Shown here: one piece after another, positions 11,870 to 22,032 of the stretch
Layout of the letters: the number at the start of each line of letters is the position of its first letter
Numbering within the stretch: the stretch's first letter is position 1
Assembly: GCF_019175385.1 (NCBI RefSeq)
Contig: NC_083339.1
Coordinates: 51,916,596 to 51,980,595 of the forward strand
Reading direction: 5' to 3'
DNA: 64,000 nucleotides
Source: Lycium barbarum
Lineage: Eukaryota; Streptophyta; Magnoliopsida; Solanales; Solanaceae
Notes under the pieces: model-generated
Told to the model about the DNA's origin: nothing
What the model saw: only the letters and a program-made list of their open reading frames with translations
The model's database searches: none
Position numbers and translations under genes: made by a program

Positions 11870-13753
11870 TATGTTGTGATAATAAGGCAATGGTATGTGG
11901 GGAACATAGTTTGATAAAGAGATTATATATACAGAATTTCGAATAATGGTGGTAAAGAGGAATCAGTAAGATATGAATGACTTGTAAGTAAGAGGAGGCA
12001 GTATAGTGTGAGGAGATGAGTGGTGAAGCCAGGTATAATTAATGGTGTAATAATGTTTATACATCCTTGAGGTTGGTGTTGAGATATTACATCTAGTTCT
12101 GTTAAGATAACTTTTGGATTACGGATGGGACTTAAAAAAATGAGAAGTTTGATTGGATTTTCAGTGGGGCGATAGCAAACGACTGTGGTTGTACTATAAA
12201 TGGTTAGCAACCTTAGAAGTATTTTATTAATGAGAAAAAAAAGTATTGGATTAGGAGTATGCTTGTTAGAAAATGGAAGGATAGCAACAAAAAGGAATTG
12301 GGAACCACCTCAAAAGGATAAGGTTGGAAGATAGGTTTTTTCCAAGGAAGGTTTTACTCGAAGTTACTAGACAAAGATGTTACGAAAGGCCCAGTAATGA
12401 AGAAACAAAGAAGGATTGGGCATGATAACATGGAAGCAAAAGCTTATAAAGATACGAGAATTTCAGGTTTAGAAAATTTAGGACGTAAAAAAATTAAAGT
12501 TGCGTTGTAGGAAAATGAAATAAGATGGGCTTTAATAAGGAACGAAAGGCTATTGGCGGTAGTGAAGACAATAATGGGAAGTAAGTTCGTGTAAGACAAC
12601 TTCATTGCATTAAGAAGAATAAGAATGGATCTAGCACTGAAGTGGATACGTTCACTTTGGAAAGTAGCAGAAGGGTATAGAAATATATACCTCAGAGATG
12701 ATATAAGTGTATAACAAGCTTGCCAAGATCACTATAGAATTTCAACTGGTGAAGCGTAGCCTAGTCGAGGATAGTAATGGAAAAAAAAATGATATAAGTC
12801 AGAAAACTTGAGTAAAGATATAGTATCCTAGATATGGCACATCTTTTAAACCAAAGCTTGAAAGAATATCTCAGTAAGGTGGATTCCTAAGATGTCAAAA
12901 CCGACTCTATATTAAATGTAGCAAAGGTAGATGATCTATTTAGAGGCAACAAATATGTATCATGACCTTGGTGGATCGAAAAAATAAAGAGGGAAATATT
13001 TCAGAGCTCATAGTCTGCTAATAAATAAACAGAAGCCTGAAAGACCAAGGAAACGCATGGATATGTCATTGAGAAATGAAGGAATGATCAGTATGGGTTT
13101 TATAACTATAAGGAATTATGGGAGCAATATATGGAATTATATGGTTACCTAGTATCTTTGGTTATCCGGTTAAGATGTCCAGTTTTCTACTAGCGCCTGA
13201 GGATCAGTACATTCAGAGAAACCTAGAAAACATAGATTACCCCGGTTTTGTCTTCCACCTTGAGATAAGTGGATATGTAGAGTGCTTTTCAGACATCTCA
13301 GGATATATATTATGAACAAGAATTCTAGACCTTTAAGGAAGTTGGGATGACCAGTTAGTGTGTTCTAGTCACCATTTCAATATTCAGATGACCTATGTGA
13401 AACCCTATAAGAACGGAAGAGTATCAAACGGTTTGAGATTTGGAATTTTATTCTGAAGAGATTTATGAAATTTAATAAGAAAGACAAGTCTTCCCAAGAT
13501 ACTTTAGACTTCATAAGATTATGCATAGGATAGGCCAAATTCAGATTGGGAATTTGTACATCCAGTCTGTCATATGTCCATGCCTCGTAAATGTGTTGGA
13601 AATTCTTCCTGAGTTGTGCTAGTTGATTAATTTAAGATCACATAACAATTATTGCTCTAGAAAGTATCTGCTGCCCTATCAGATCACCAAGTTCCAGATT
13701 CAGGGATTGAGAACCAGAGATGTAGCCATAGTAAAAGTATTTTGAAAGAATAT
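11870..13753 (+). repeat. Internal-region duplication, copy 2
   Basis: This is the second copy of the decayed chromovirus interior (see 9501-11149). It starts at the TATGTTGTGATAATAAGG joint and stops abruptly at 13753 inside the chromodomain relic, where an unrelated LTR in minus orientation begins. It keeps about 255 bp that copy 1 has lost. A 65-residue reading frame at 13118-13315 encodes the same peptide as 10514-10711. It is not a recognised protein. Confidence 0.88.
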
Positions 13754-15640
13754 CATTTACAAGCAAAGTGTCATGGAATCATGAAATCAACCAACAAACA
13801 GATATAAGTCACCAATGATCAGTTAAAACATATGAGTGGATGAATGCTATGCAATGCAATGCAATAGTCACCTCTCTCACTGCACTCTCTTTCTTTGCCA
13901 AAGACCTCGGAGTCACTCGATCACTCTCAATCTCCGGCAAAGACCTCGGAATCACTCGATCACTCTCAATCATCGGCAGAGACCTCAGAGTCACTCGATC
14001 ACTCACCTCACCATCAGAATAATATAAGAGTAATATGAAAAGCAAGTCACGCATGATATCAATCTCGATAATATCACCAATAAACAATCACAAGTACAAG
14101 TCATATTACTATCCGTGGTGCAATTATCAATATCACTCTTTCCTTACATGTGATGAGTGAGTTAGTACATGACAGAGATACAAATAGGTGATAATCACAG
14201 AAAGTATACATATGGCGACAAGCCCACATAACAGCTGCCGGAATACACATATGGCGACAAGCCCACATAACAGCTGATAGAACCAACCAAATTGGAATTC
14301 ACCTCCATTTCATGGCCGAAGGCCTATCATGCTATCCCGTCACTTTCTACAACTACATACGATTCCCTAATCAGAGTCTAACTAAAGTAAGCCGTAACCT
14401 ACCTGAATGTCGAGCGGGCGCCACGAACTGTCCAAGCTGAGCCTTCCCTTTGCGTGGCGCTTCTGAACGGTCGAAGTCTAATCAACATATTAATCTATGT
14501 TAGAACCCGAGTCTAATTATACCCATATTACTAATATACGATTCGAGTAAAAAAACAACCTTTAAAAAGGGAATCCGGGCGTACAATGACAAAATGGGAA
14601 TTTTATTTCAAAATTGAATTACCCAACACCCAAAATACTTGTATCCCATAAATCACGTAAAAAAGCCACAAATTTAGCAACCAATCTCACGTTTCCCCAA
14701 ATTTAGCCTAGGGTTTCTAAACCACAACTTTTCAACCCAAAACACGATTTTAAGTGCATTTTGGATTAGAAACTTACCCCCAAACTTAGATTGACAAAAC
14801 GTCTTTGAAAACCCTTCAAAACGAACTAAAGAACTTGAAAATCTGGTGAATAAGGTAGATTTTGGATTTTGGGATTTTAGTGATGGTGCTAGAATTATTT
14901 CTTCGCGATCGCGGTCTAAGACCACGCGATCGTGAAGGTTAAATGTGACCTGGCCCGAAGGAACCTCTTGCGATAGCGAGACCTATCCGCGTTCGCATAT
15001 AAGCGGGACTGGACTTGCCCCTAACGCTTGTGTCCATACGTTCGTGACACTATCACGCGATCGCTTATGCCAAAGACCCCACCTGGCTCGCGATCGCGTC
15101 CCTCCTCCGTGATCACAAAGGAGGACACCAGAAACTGAACACCAGATTTTTCTGATGTCCTCTAAACTTGGTTTTGACACCCGAAACCACCTTGGGACCT
15201 CCCAAACACGAACCAAATATGCAGACAGACCATAAACGATGCTAGAAACTCACTTGCATCCTCGAAATTCCCAACGGGGGTCATCTTGACCCGATCAACC
15301 CCCAAACCCCAAAAATAAAAAATTCCATCCAGTAGCCCAAAACAACCCCGAGTGCCTCGAGAACTGAACCAATCATTCTACTAAGTCATAATCGACCCTC
15401 AGGAACTAATGGAACCAACGAAAATCACAACAGAACACAAATACCCTAAAGTCAACTACTGGTCAACACTTTTTCGCTTATTCAACTTAAGGGCTTCTAA
15501 AATCCTCATAACCAATCCTGATCACCTTGAAAAATGTGCTACCCATTCCTATGAGTCAAAAACATTGTAAGGAAGCTAGGAATCGGGTCAACAGGGATAA
15601 ACTAGGAAAAATATAGAAAACGACCAAACGGGTCGTTACA
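13754..15640 (-). repeat. Truncated LTR, minus orientation
   Basis: The minus-strand start TGTAACGACCCG is at 15640. It is homologous to the solo LTR at 17492-20237 (shared GTAAGCCGTAACCTACCT block at 14391 and 18842). The 3' part of the LTR (toward TGTCACG) is absent, cut at the joint at 13753/13754. It contains a GCGATCGC-rich palindrome cluster (about 14903-15110) and a 39-bp tandem repeat (13897-14013). No coding sequence. Confidence 0.72.
13897..14013. repeat. 39-bp tandem repeat, 3 copies
   Basis: The unit contains AAGACCTCGGAGTCACTCGA and recurs at 13901, 13940 and 13979 with a few substitutions. It lies inside the truncated LTR, and the short ORFs at 13809-14087 are a by-product of this repeat. 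Confidence 0.88.
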
Positions 15641-15780
15641 CGGATGTTTTGTCTAGTGATCTAGTGGTGAAATATTCCGGTAAATTTTCCTAACAAACCA
15701 GTTATATTAACGGATGTTTTGTCTGGTGGTCAAGTGGTAAAATATTCGTGTAATTTCTTAACGAACCAGTTATAAATTTG
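15641..15780. repeat. 70-bp tandem duplication
   Basis: CGGATGTTTTGTCT begins at 15641 and again at 15711; the two 70-bp units are diverged. Each contains an A-box-like TGGTCAAGTGG or TGATCTAGTGG, faintly like a tRNA-derived SINE head, but no B box was found at the right distance. Confidence 0.7.
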
Positions 15781-15909
15781 CATAAAGAAATTTCCTATAA
15801 ATTTTCCTAACATGTGCAAACAAGAACACTCAACAACAACAAAACATAAGATCACTTAAATATTCATATATTTAAACATAACATCACTTAAAACATAACA
15901 TACTGCCAT

Positions 15910-16134
15910 TCAAAATACATAAAAACTTAAACATGGGGAAGGAACTTGGGGGGGGGGGGGAGTGATAAAATCATCCATGTCTGCCAAAAGACATAGGGCC
16001 CTCAGTATGCGAGCAATGTGCCTGATGGTCATCTCTTGGCGCTCAACATCCTCGTTGATACATCGAGTTAGCCGATTCAGATCGGCTCTGAAGTTGATAT
16101 AGTCAGGAAAAAGGTGATTTCTCCTTGGCGGCAT
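15910..16134 (-). CDS. Small ORF of unknown function (74 codons)
   Basis: An ATG-initiated minus-strand ORF starts MPPRRNHLFPDY. It is predicted mostly helical with many charged residues, then a Pro run (ITPPPPQVP) encoded across a 13-G homopolymer (15948-15960), so length errors there would shift the frame. Upstream on the minus strand is a (TA)n tract (16149-16206), which could supply a TATA context by chance. No domain recognised. A similar arrangement (short helix containing I-x-R-I-L, then Pro-rich tail) occurs in the open frame at 20530-20814. It could equally be a spurious ORF. Confidence 0.25.
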   Translation of the reverse strand: MPPRRNHLFPDYINFRADLNRLTRCINEDVERQEMTIRHIARILRALCLLADMDDFITPPPPQVPSPCLSFYVF

Positions 16135-16145
16135 TTTGGATCAAG

Positions 16146-16148
<3 letters not shown>

Positions 16149-16206
<58 letters not shown>
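16149..16206. repeat. (TA)n microsatellite
   Basis: About 29 uninterrupted TA units in AT-rich flanking DNA. Confidence 0.97.
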
Positions 16207-16209
<3 letters not shown>

Positions 16210-17044
16210 ATTGCAAGTGAGAAGAGGAAGAGGTGTGGTTGTTGAATTTATAGGAGTGAAAAGGTGTAGAGGTGTGGTTTTGTGCTTTAGTGATCCATTC
16301 TGTCGATTGGTGCAGTGTACCATTAAATCACTTCGTTTTACGAGTTGATTTGATGAGGGGAAGATGAATAGCTGGAGTCTATTAATAATCATTTTTAGGA
16401 TATTACTGTAGCATATTATTATATTAGAATAAAATACTCGTATACAATAACACTTAAATTTGTAAAAACATAAAATGGTGACTAAAACATATGTTAACGA
16501 CATGAAATTGGCGACTTGATATATTAATTATTAGAAATAATTTGTAATTACACATTAACTACGACATAAATTACACTTCAAACATTACATTATCTAAGAA
16601 TTACTCTTTACAAACTTGTAATGTTGATATTAATATTGATGTTTGTAATATTTCACCAATAATGATTTTTTTCTGTAATATTTCAACAATAATGATGTTT
16701 TTGGTCATGTATAAACAAAATGCTATGGTATTAATGTTTTGATAATTTGTGTTTGACTAAAAAAGATAATTTATGTATCAATTTGGGGTTTTGTGTTTGT
16801 GATCTTGACTATTCTAATTAACTGTTCGTTTGGATACAATAATTTCACCTGCACGCCTATTCTAAATGATCATTGCATTTATTAATATGAGTACACGCCT
16901 TTCTCAGGTCCCAAAGCACTTCATTAAGTGAGTTCAAGTATTACCGATACCCAAATCTTGATAAGTTTAAAAGATAAATACCATAATTATCCGTAGACTA
17001 AGCTTATTTTGAAATACCATAATTAATACATAATTGGATTTTTC
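16207..17044. other. AT-rich non-coding stretch
   Basis: No ORF, TE terminus or RNA gene seen. The 120-codon ORF at 16141-16503 is low-complexity, partly (TA)n-encoded, and not credible. Confidence 0.5.
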
Positions 17045-17067
17045 GGGGGGGGGGGGGGGGGGGGGGG
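17045..17067. repeat. Poly-G homopolymer (23 G)
   Basis: An unbroken G run of 23 as written; length in the source DNA is uncertain because homopolymers are error-prone. It immediately precedes the 143-bp tandem repeat. Confidence 0.88.
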
Positions 17068-17074
17068 AGAGAAA

Positions 17075-17491
17075 TTAGAATAGCAATGGTCCTTATGGTG
17101 TAGTAGAATCCAAATGCAGTCTATTAGAAGACACACTTATGAAACATCTCCTGATAAGGTGTTGCTTCATGTAAAGGTGCCTTGTAAGGGGAAAATTAGA
17201 ACGGTCCTGATAGTGTATTAGAATAACAATGGTCCTTATGGTGTAGTAGAATCCAAATACAGTCTATTAGAAGGCACACTTATGAGACCTTTCCTGATAA
17301 GGTGTTGCTTCACGTAAAGGTTCCTTGTAAGGGGAAAATTAGAACAGTCCTGATAGTGTACTAGAGTAGCAATGGTTCTTATGGTATAGTAGAATCCAAA
17401 TACAGTCCACGAGAAACACACTTATGAAACCTCTCCTGATAAGGTGCTGCTTCACTTAAAGGTGCCTTGTAAGGGGAATGCTCCGGATAGT
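17075..17491. repeat. 143-bp tandem repeat, about 3 copies
   Basis: Units start at 17075, 17218 and 17361 (TTAGAATA/ACAATGGTCC start, AAGGTGCCTTGTAAGGGG near the end). The last unit is broken by the solo LTR at 17492. Similar sequence resumes after the LTR (20243-20330, AAGGTGCC motifs). The function is unknown. Confidence 0.86.
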
Positions 17492-20237
17492 TGTCACGCC
17501 CCAACCAGGGGAAACGTGCGGGTACCTACCATTTCCCACCTCGGTAGGTGAACCCATCCCTTATTCGCAACCAAAAAATAATAATAATAAAAAAAATCTA
17601 ATCACCTAGAATTACATAATAAGTCTAACAAAAAAAACCAATCACCTAGAATTACATAATAAGTCTAACATAAATAGATAAATATAATAAGTGCGGAAGA
17701 TACATCAAATCCCAAAATCTGGCCTGAATAGTACAAGAGCCACTACATAATATCTAGGAAATACAAGTCTAAAATATCCATAATTAACTATCTAAATGAT
17801 AGAATATAAAGACAGGAATAGATAAGAGTCATCCGGGTAGCCAATCTATCCAAGTGCTCACCCTAGAATGCTTGTCAAACAGCCTCGGGACCCAGTCATG
17901 AAATGTGGAAGTCGAACCGGTCAATAACTCTGCACTCAAAAAAGAATACAGCAAGGAAGAATCAGTACAACAACACGTACTGAGTAGGCATCATAGGCCG
18001 ACAACAGTTAGATAACATATGCATAAGAAAGAGACTGAAAATGTAGACATACTCATAATCAGATATAACTCAACACAGTCCAAAGTATCAAATCCAGTAC
18101 CAAGTTACCAAGTCTAGCAGGTCTCCTCAAAATTCACTATAAGTCCGAAGTATAATCTCAAGAACCACTATCAAGTACACGTATCACCAAAGATTAACCA
18201 ACAAGTCCAATACAATGCCATGAGCAAATATGAGATGAATGCAATGAAAATGCAGTAATACACACACGCTTCGGGCGGAATATCTTGTTGTCTCGACAGT
18301 CATGACCCATGGGGGACTGTTAAGTCCATGTACCTGCTATGGCGCACAGCCTGATCCAATAGTTAATATTACGGAACGTGCAACCCGATCCCAGTCAGTG
18401 TTGCAGTACATGCAACCCGATCCAAGTAAGTGTTGCGGCGCACAACCCGATCCCAATATATGTATAAATGAGTGAATACATGATAACAATGCCAACAAGA
18501 ATATATGAATCAATGGTGCCACACATGGACACATATCTCCATCACAATATCAATATCATAACCTTACTTTCCTTTACAACAACCTCAACCATGATAAATA
18601 TGCTCTCTGAATCCTAAGGTAATCACTAAGAATCAACTGTAGAATCAATCACGAGGCAATAAGCAAACAACTCACAATAAAGCAACTACTCAATAGAACA
18701 CAATAAGGCGACAAGCCATAGTCAACAACAATAACAACCTAAGTATTCCATCCCAAAATCCATACCTGAAGGTTTACATGCTTTCTCCAACAATCACTAA
18801 CTTTATATATGATTCGCTAACAGAAGTCTAACAAAAAAGGTAAGCCGTAACCTACCTAGAAAGCCAAACATGAGCCACGAACCGTCAAACCTTAGCCTTC
18901 TCCTTTTTGTGCGCCTCCAAATATTCAAAATCTAAACATATTCGAGTTCTACATTAGAAATCAAGAAGAACGATACCCATATTGCTATACTTGTAGTTAG
19001 GTCAAATTCTAACTCATGAAATTGGGAAAAAAGACCCACAAGGGTAAAATGGGAAATTGAGAGGTAGAATATGCAATTCATGCTCTAGATGATCAAACCC
19101 ACTATTCAAAGGCTAAAACAATTCAAGATTAAGCCCAATTTGGATTTAAAGTAAAACCCCAAATTTCGGTATGAACCCTAATTCCTTAATCCTCAAATTA
19201 GTCACTAATAATAGAAGAGATAAGCTTAACAACAATGAATTCATCAAATTCTATGATTATACTAGTCAATTTCGCTATCAATTTCCATTTTAGGAAGTCT
19301 AAACTCATTTCATGAAATTTATCATAAGACTTATCTTCTCCACTTTGATTCTAGTGATTCTAATCATGGATTAAGGATCTAGGAAGGTAAATGATGGAGT
19401 CTAGGGTCAAATATCTTACCTCCAAGAAGATTCAGTCCAAAAAAGCTATTCAATTCTCCCAAAGTAAGCTTAGAAAGTGATGAAGGGAAATGATAGGGTT
19501 CAAGGGTTTTAAATAAAGAAAGAAATAGAAAAAATGCTCGTCATTTGCTGCAGCGGTGGCATTACCCGCTGTAGGGAGCTCGCCTTGACGGACAAGGGCC
19601 CGCTATGGCAGACAAGGGCCTGCTATGGTGTCTCACTTGAAATCCCGACCAGCCACTACAGCGGCTCTCAACAAGCTATAGCCAGTCCGGCGACTCACCA
19701 TGAATGCTCCACTAGCGCTACAGCGGCCGGTCCTTCGCTACAGCGGGACTGCTGCTGCGAATCTGGTGCCGCTGTAGCGAACATTAGACACCAGAAAATC
19801 CTGGTTTTTGACAAGATTCAACACGAAATTCGACAATCACCCGAGACCCTACAAATACAAAACAAACATGCAAACACACATAAAAACGCGCTACAAACTC
19901 ATCTGTGGCCTCAAAATTTCCAACGGAGGTCTATTTGACCAAGCCAACCCCCAATGGCCTAAAGCCAAGTTTCCAACCCAAGTCCCAAAATGCTCCCAAG
20001 TGCCTTGGGAACCAAACCGAACATCCCACCAAGTCACAAATGGTCATCCGGACCTCTAGGAATTGACAGAATTTCAAAAAAGGTCCGTTTACCCAAAAGT
20101 CAACTTTGAGTCAAACATATCTCACTTTAAGGATCAAACTTCCAAAAGTCACACTAAAACTCACCCGATGACCTCGGGAAAGGGTCAACAGGGGTAAAAG
20201 GGTCAATAGCACTGTAATGACCAATCAGGTCGTTACA
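17492..20237 (-). mobile_element. Solo LTR (2746 bp), TSD ATAGT
   Basis: The minus-strand LTR runs TGTAACGACCTG...GGGGCGTGACA (plus strand TGTCACGCCCC...GTCGTTACA). It is flanked by perfect 5-bp duplications ATAGT at 17487-17491 and 20238-20242, with no PBS, PPT or internal sequence. It is therefore a solo LTR formed by LTR-LTR recombination. It has a cluster of CTACAGCGG/CCGCTGTAG repeats at about 19545-19770 just upstream of a TATTTAAA-type TATA (about 19508-19520, minus strand). Hairpin-prone GCAACCCGATCC repeats lie at 18380-18450. The 134-codon ORF at 19534-19938 runs through the repeat cluster and looks fortuitous. Confidence 0.92.
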
Positions 20238-20242
20238 ATAGT

Positions 20243-20529
20243 TAACAATATCATTATAAGGTATAGGTTTATTAGAATAGAAGGTGCCGCCTCACCTTTC
20301 AAGGTGCCTTTTCGCCTTTCGGGTCTTTAAATATATCCTGCTTCACGAATTCAGTGACATTCACAATTCAATTTCATTACCCAAACGACTAGATGAAAGA
20401 ATCAGTATGGATTAAGCGAACGGCTTACCAAATGGACTACCAAACGGTGTACCAAATGGACAACCAAATAGTGTACCAAATTGAAAAAAAATGGTTATGT
20501 ACAACAAATGATAAGCCGCTTGTTATAGG
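20243..20529. other. Non-coding continuation of the 143-bp repeat region
   Basis: It resumes the sequence interrupted by the solo LTR. It contains AAGGTGCC motifs and a short array of ACCAAATGGAC/ACCAAACGGTG repeats (about 20425-20480). Nothing coding seen. Confidence 0.5.
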
Positions 20530-20814
20530 ATTTTAGAGGTCTAGAAACTTGCATAAGGGATCTAAATCATGAAATCAATCGCTACAACACTAAACTTTGG
20601 GGTTACAAGGGACAGTTTGAAGAACTCAACGAGGCCGTCAGAAGAATAGAGAGAATACTCACTATATTTCTCGTGAAAAGAGGACAGGCTCTTGCAGAAT
20701 TCAACAACCCTCTGGATTCTCCCCCTCCAAATGCAGACTTCAACAACCCTACCAATTCTCCCCCTCATAATGCAACCTTCACCAGCACTACCAATTCACT
20801 CCTTCATAATGCCT
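20530..20814 (+). pseudogene. Open frame of unknown origin, no ATG
   Basis: The plus frame ending with TAA at about 20812-20814 is open for about 95 codons back to a stop near 20523, without an ATG at its head. It reads as a helical, charged segment (E-E-L-N-E-A-V-R-R-I-E-R-I-L) followed by an Asn/Pro-rich tail with repeated N-N-P and S-P-P motifs. The repeated tail suggests real past coding (tandem codon repeat) rather than noise. No family recognised. It may be an exon or a gene relic. Confidence 0.3.
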
Positions 20815-21294
20815 AATTAGTTTTTTTTTTTTAATTATATAGCATATTTACTATTCTCCCCGAATCTAATAATTCATATTATATTAATGCTAATGATAAT
20901 ATTTTTTATTTCTATTTCGTATTATTTTCAATTTTAGTACAAATTTATTTTTCCCATGTTCAAGTCCTAGATTAGACTTTACAAGTCGTCAATTGGTCCA
21001 GTTTAATTCTGAATATTGAATATCTGCAGTTCTAATAACCGTAAAGGCGGTCTAGTGATCAGTTTGCCTATCATCCAGTTTGAAATCTAAATATCGAATA
21101 TCTGAGTTCTAATATAATCTATTCTAAGTACGAATTAGGAACACTAAATAGTACAGTTAATTCAATATCTTGACAATACAATAAAAGTTCCAAGTTCACA
21201 ACACAACACAACAAATTCAAGAAGTTCAAACTAAAAAAAAAACAGAACACAACATAGAAGATTATTATAACAACATGAAGGAAAACAAATCAGT
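20815..21294. other. AT-rich non-coding, possible SINE fragment
   Basis: Poly-T and AT-rich DNA. Around 21050-21110 a GGTCTAGTGATCAG...GAGTTCTAAT pair weakly resembles A and B boxes of tRNA-derived SINEs, but no poly-A/T tail or TSD could be matched. Confidence 0.25.
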
Positions 21295-22032
21295 CTCCAT
21301 TGCATGACAAACTTTTGGGCGGGTCGTCTTCTTATGGCCATATTTTTTGCACATTGAGCATTTATATCTTCTTTTCATAGATATAGATGCTTCCGTGGTA
21401 TCCATAGTATGGCTCCAACACCTTTTCCGCGATCGATGATTTATTTACATGAAATCTAGCATCAATGCATTTACAAATTCCTTTGTGATCATTGATGTTT
21501 TCCCACAGAAAACGCTAGCGTCATCGATAAGGCTTTGGCTGGGGTGTGTTGTACCATACTCTAATGAGTCCTATTTGTTAAAACCAATGGAAAAATCATC
21601 GTAATATTCTTGACAAGGATTATTCTTGGTTTCTTCAACAAATAATGATGGTGGTGATGGGGGTGATGTTGCCGACATGGCATTTGAACCTCCAACTGAA
21701 CTCTCAGTCACATTTAATCTTAGAATGGGCCTAGAAGCATCACAAGCAATATCAAGAGGATACAGACGGACATGATAATCTGTCTTTATGAATGCAGGAG
21801 CTATTTTTTCCCTAGTAGATGCAACGCTAATCGTATAACTAATCGTCACGTCGATAGGCAAGCATTTCAACAGATCACTTTCAATGACGCTTTCAACCAA
21901 CTGCTTATATATACCTGGCCTTTGAATTTCAATTGGTATTTTCACCTTTGTTCTGGAATGCCAAATCCAGTAATCTAAAGTCTCCACCCATTCACCATAA
22001 TATTCTCCACCTACTATAAGACCATCCTCCAT
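21295..22032 (-). pseudogene. Decayed MULE (MuDR-type) transposase: N-terminus plus zinc-knuckle end
   Basis: The minus ORF 22032-21571 (153 codons, MEDGLIVGGEYYGEW start) resembles the N-terminal region of plant MuDR-like transposases. It has the early GGEYxGEWV-type motif and the LLKCLPIDVTISY segment, then an acidic Ser/Pro linker. Downstream on the same strand, about 21390-21310, a reading frame gives a CxxC...H zinc knuckle (C-S-M-C-K-K-Y-G-H), as at the MULE C-terminus, but the last Cys is replaced by Arg. The catalytic DDE middle (about 400 residues) is missing, so this is an internally deleted remnant. No terminal inverted repeats found. Family call is from pattern memory and moderate. 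Confidence 0.5.

Noticed and set aside
15641..15780. SINE
   Set aside because: A-box-like words only; no B box, no tail, no TSD. Same for 21050-21110.
13897..17491. CRISPR-like arrays (39-bp and 143-bp repeats)
   Set aside because: Direct tandem repeats without spacers in plant DNA.
19534..19938. 134-codon ORF
   Set aside because: Falls in a solo LTR and runs through the CTACAGCGG repeat cluster; no domain recognised.
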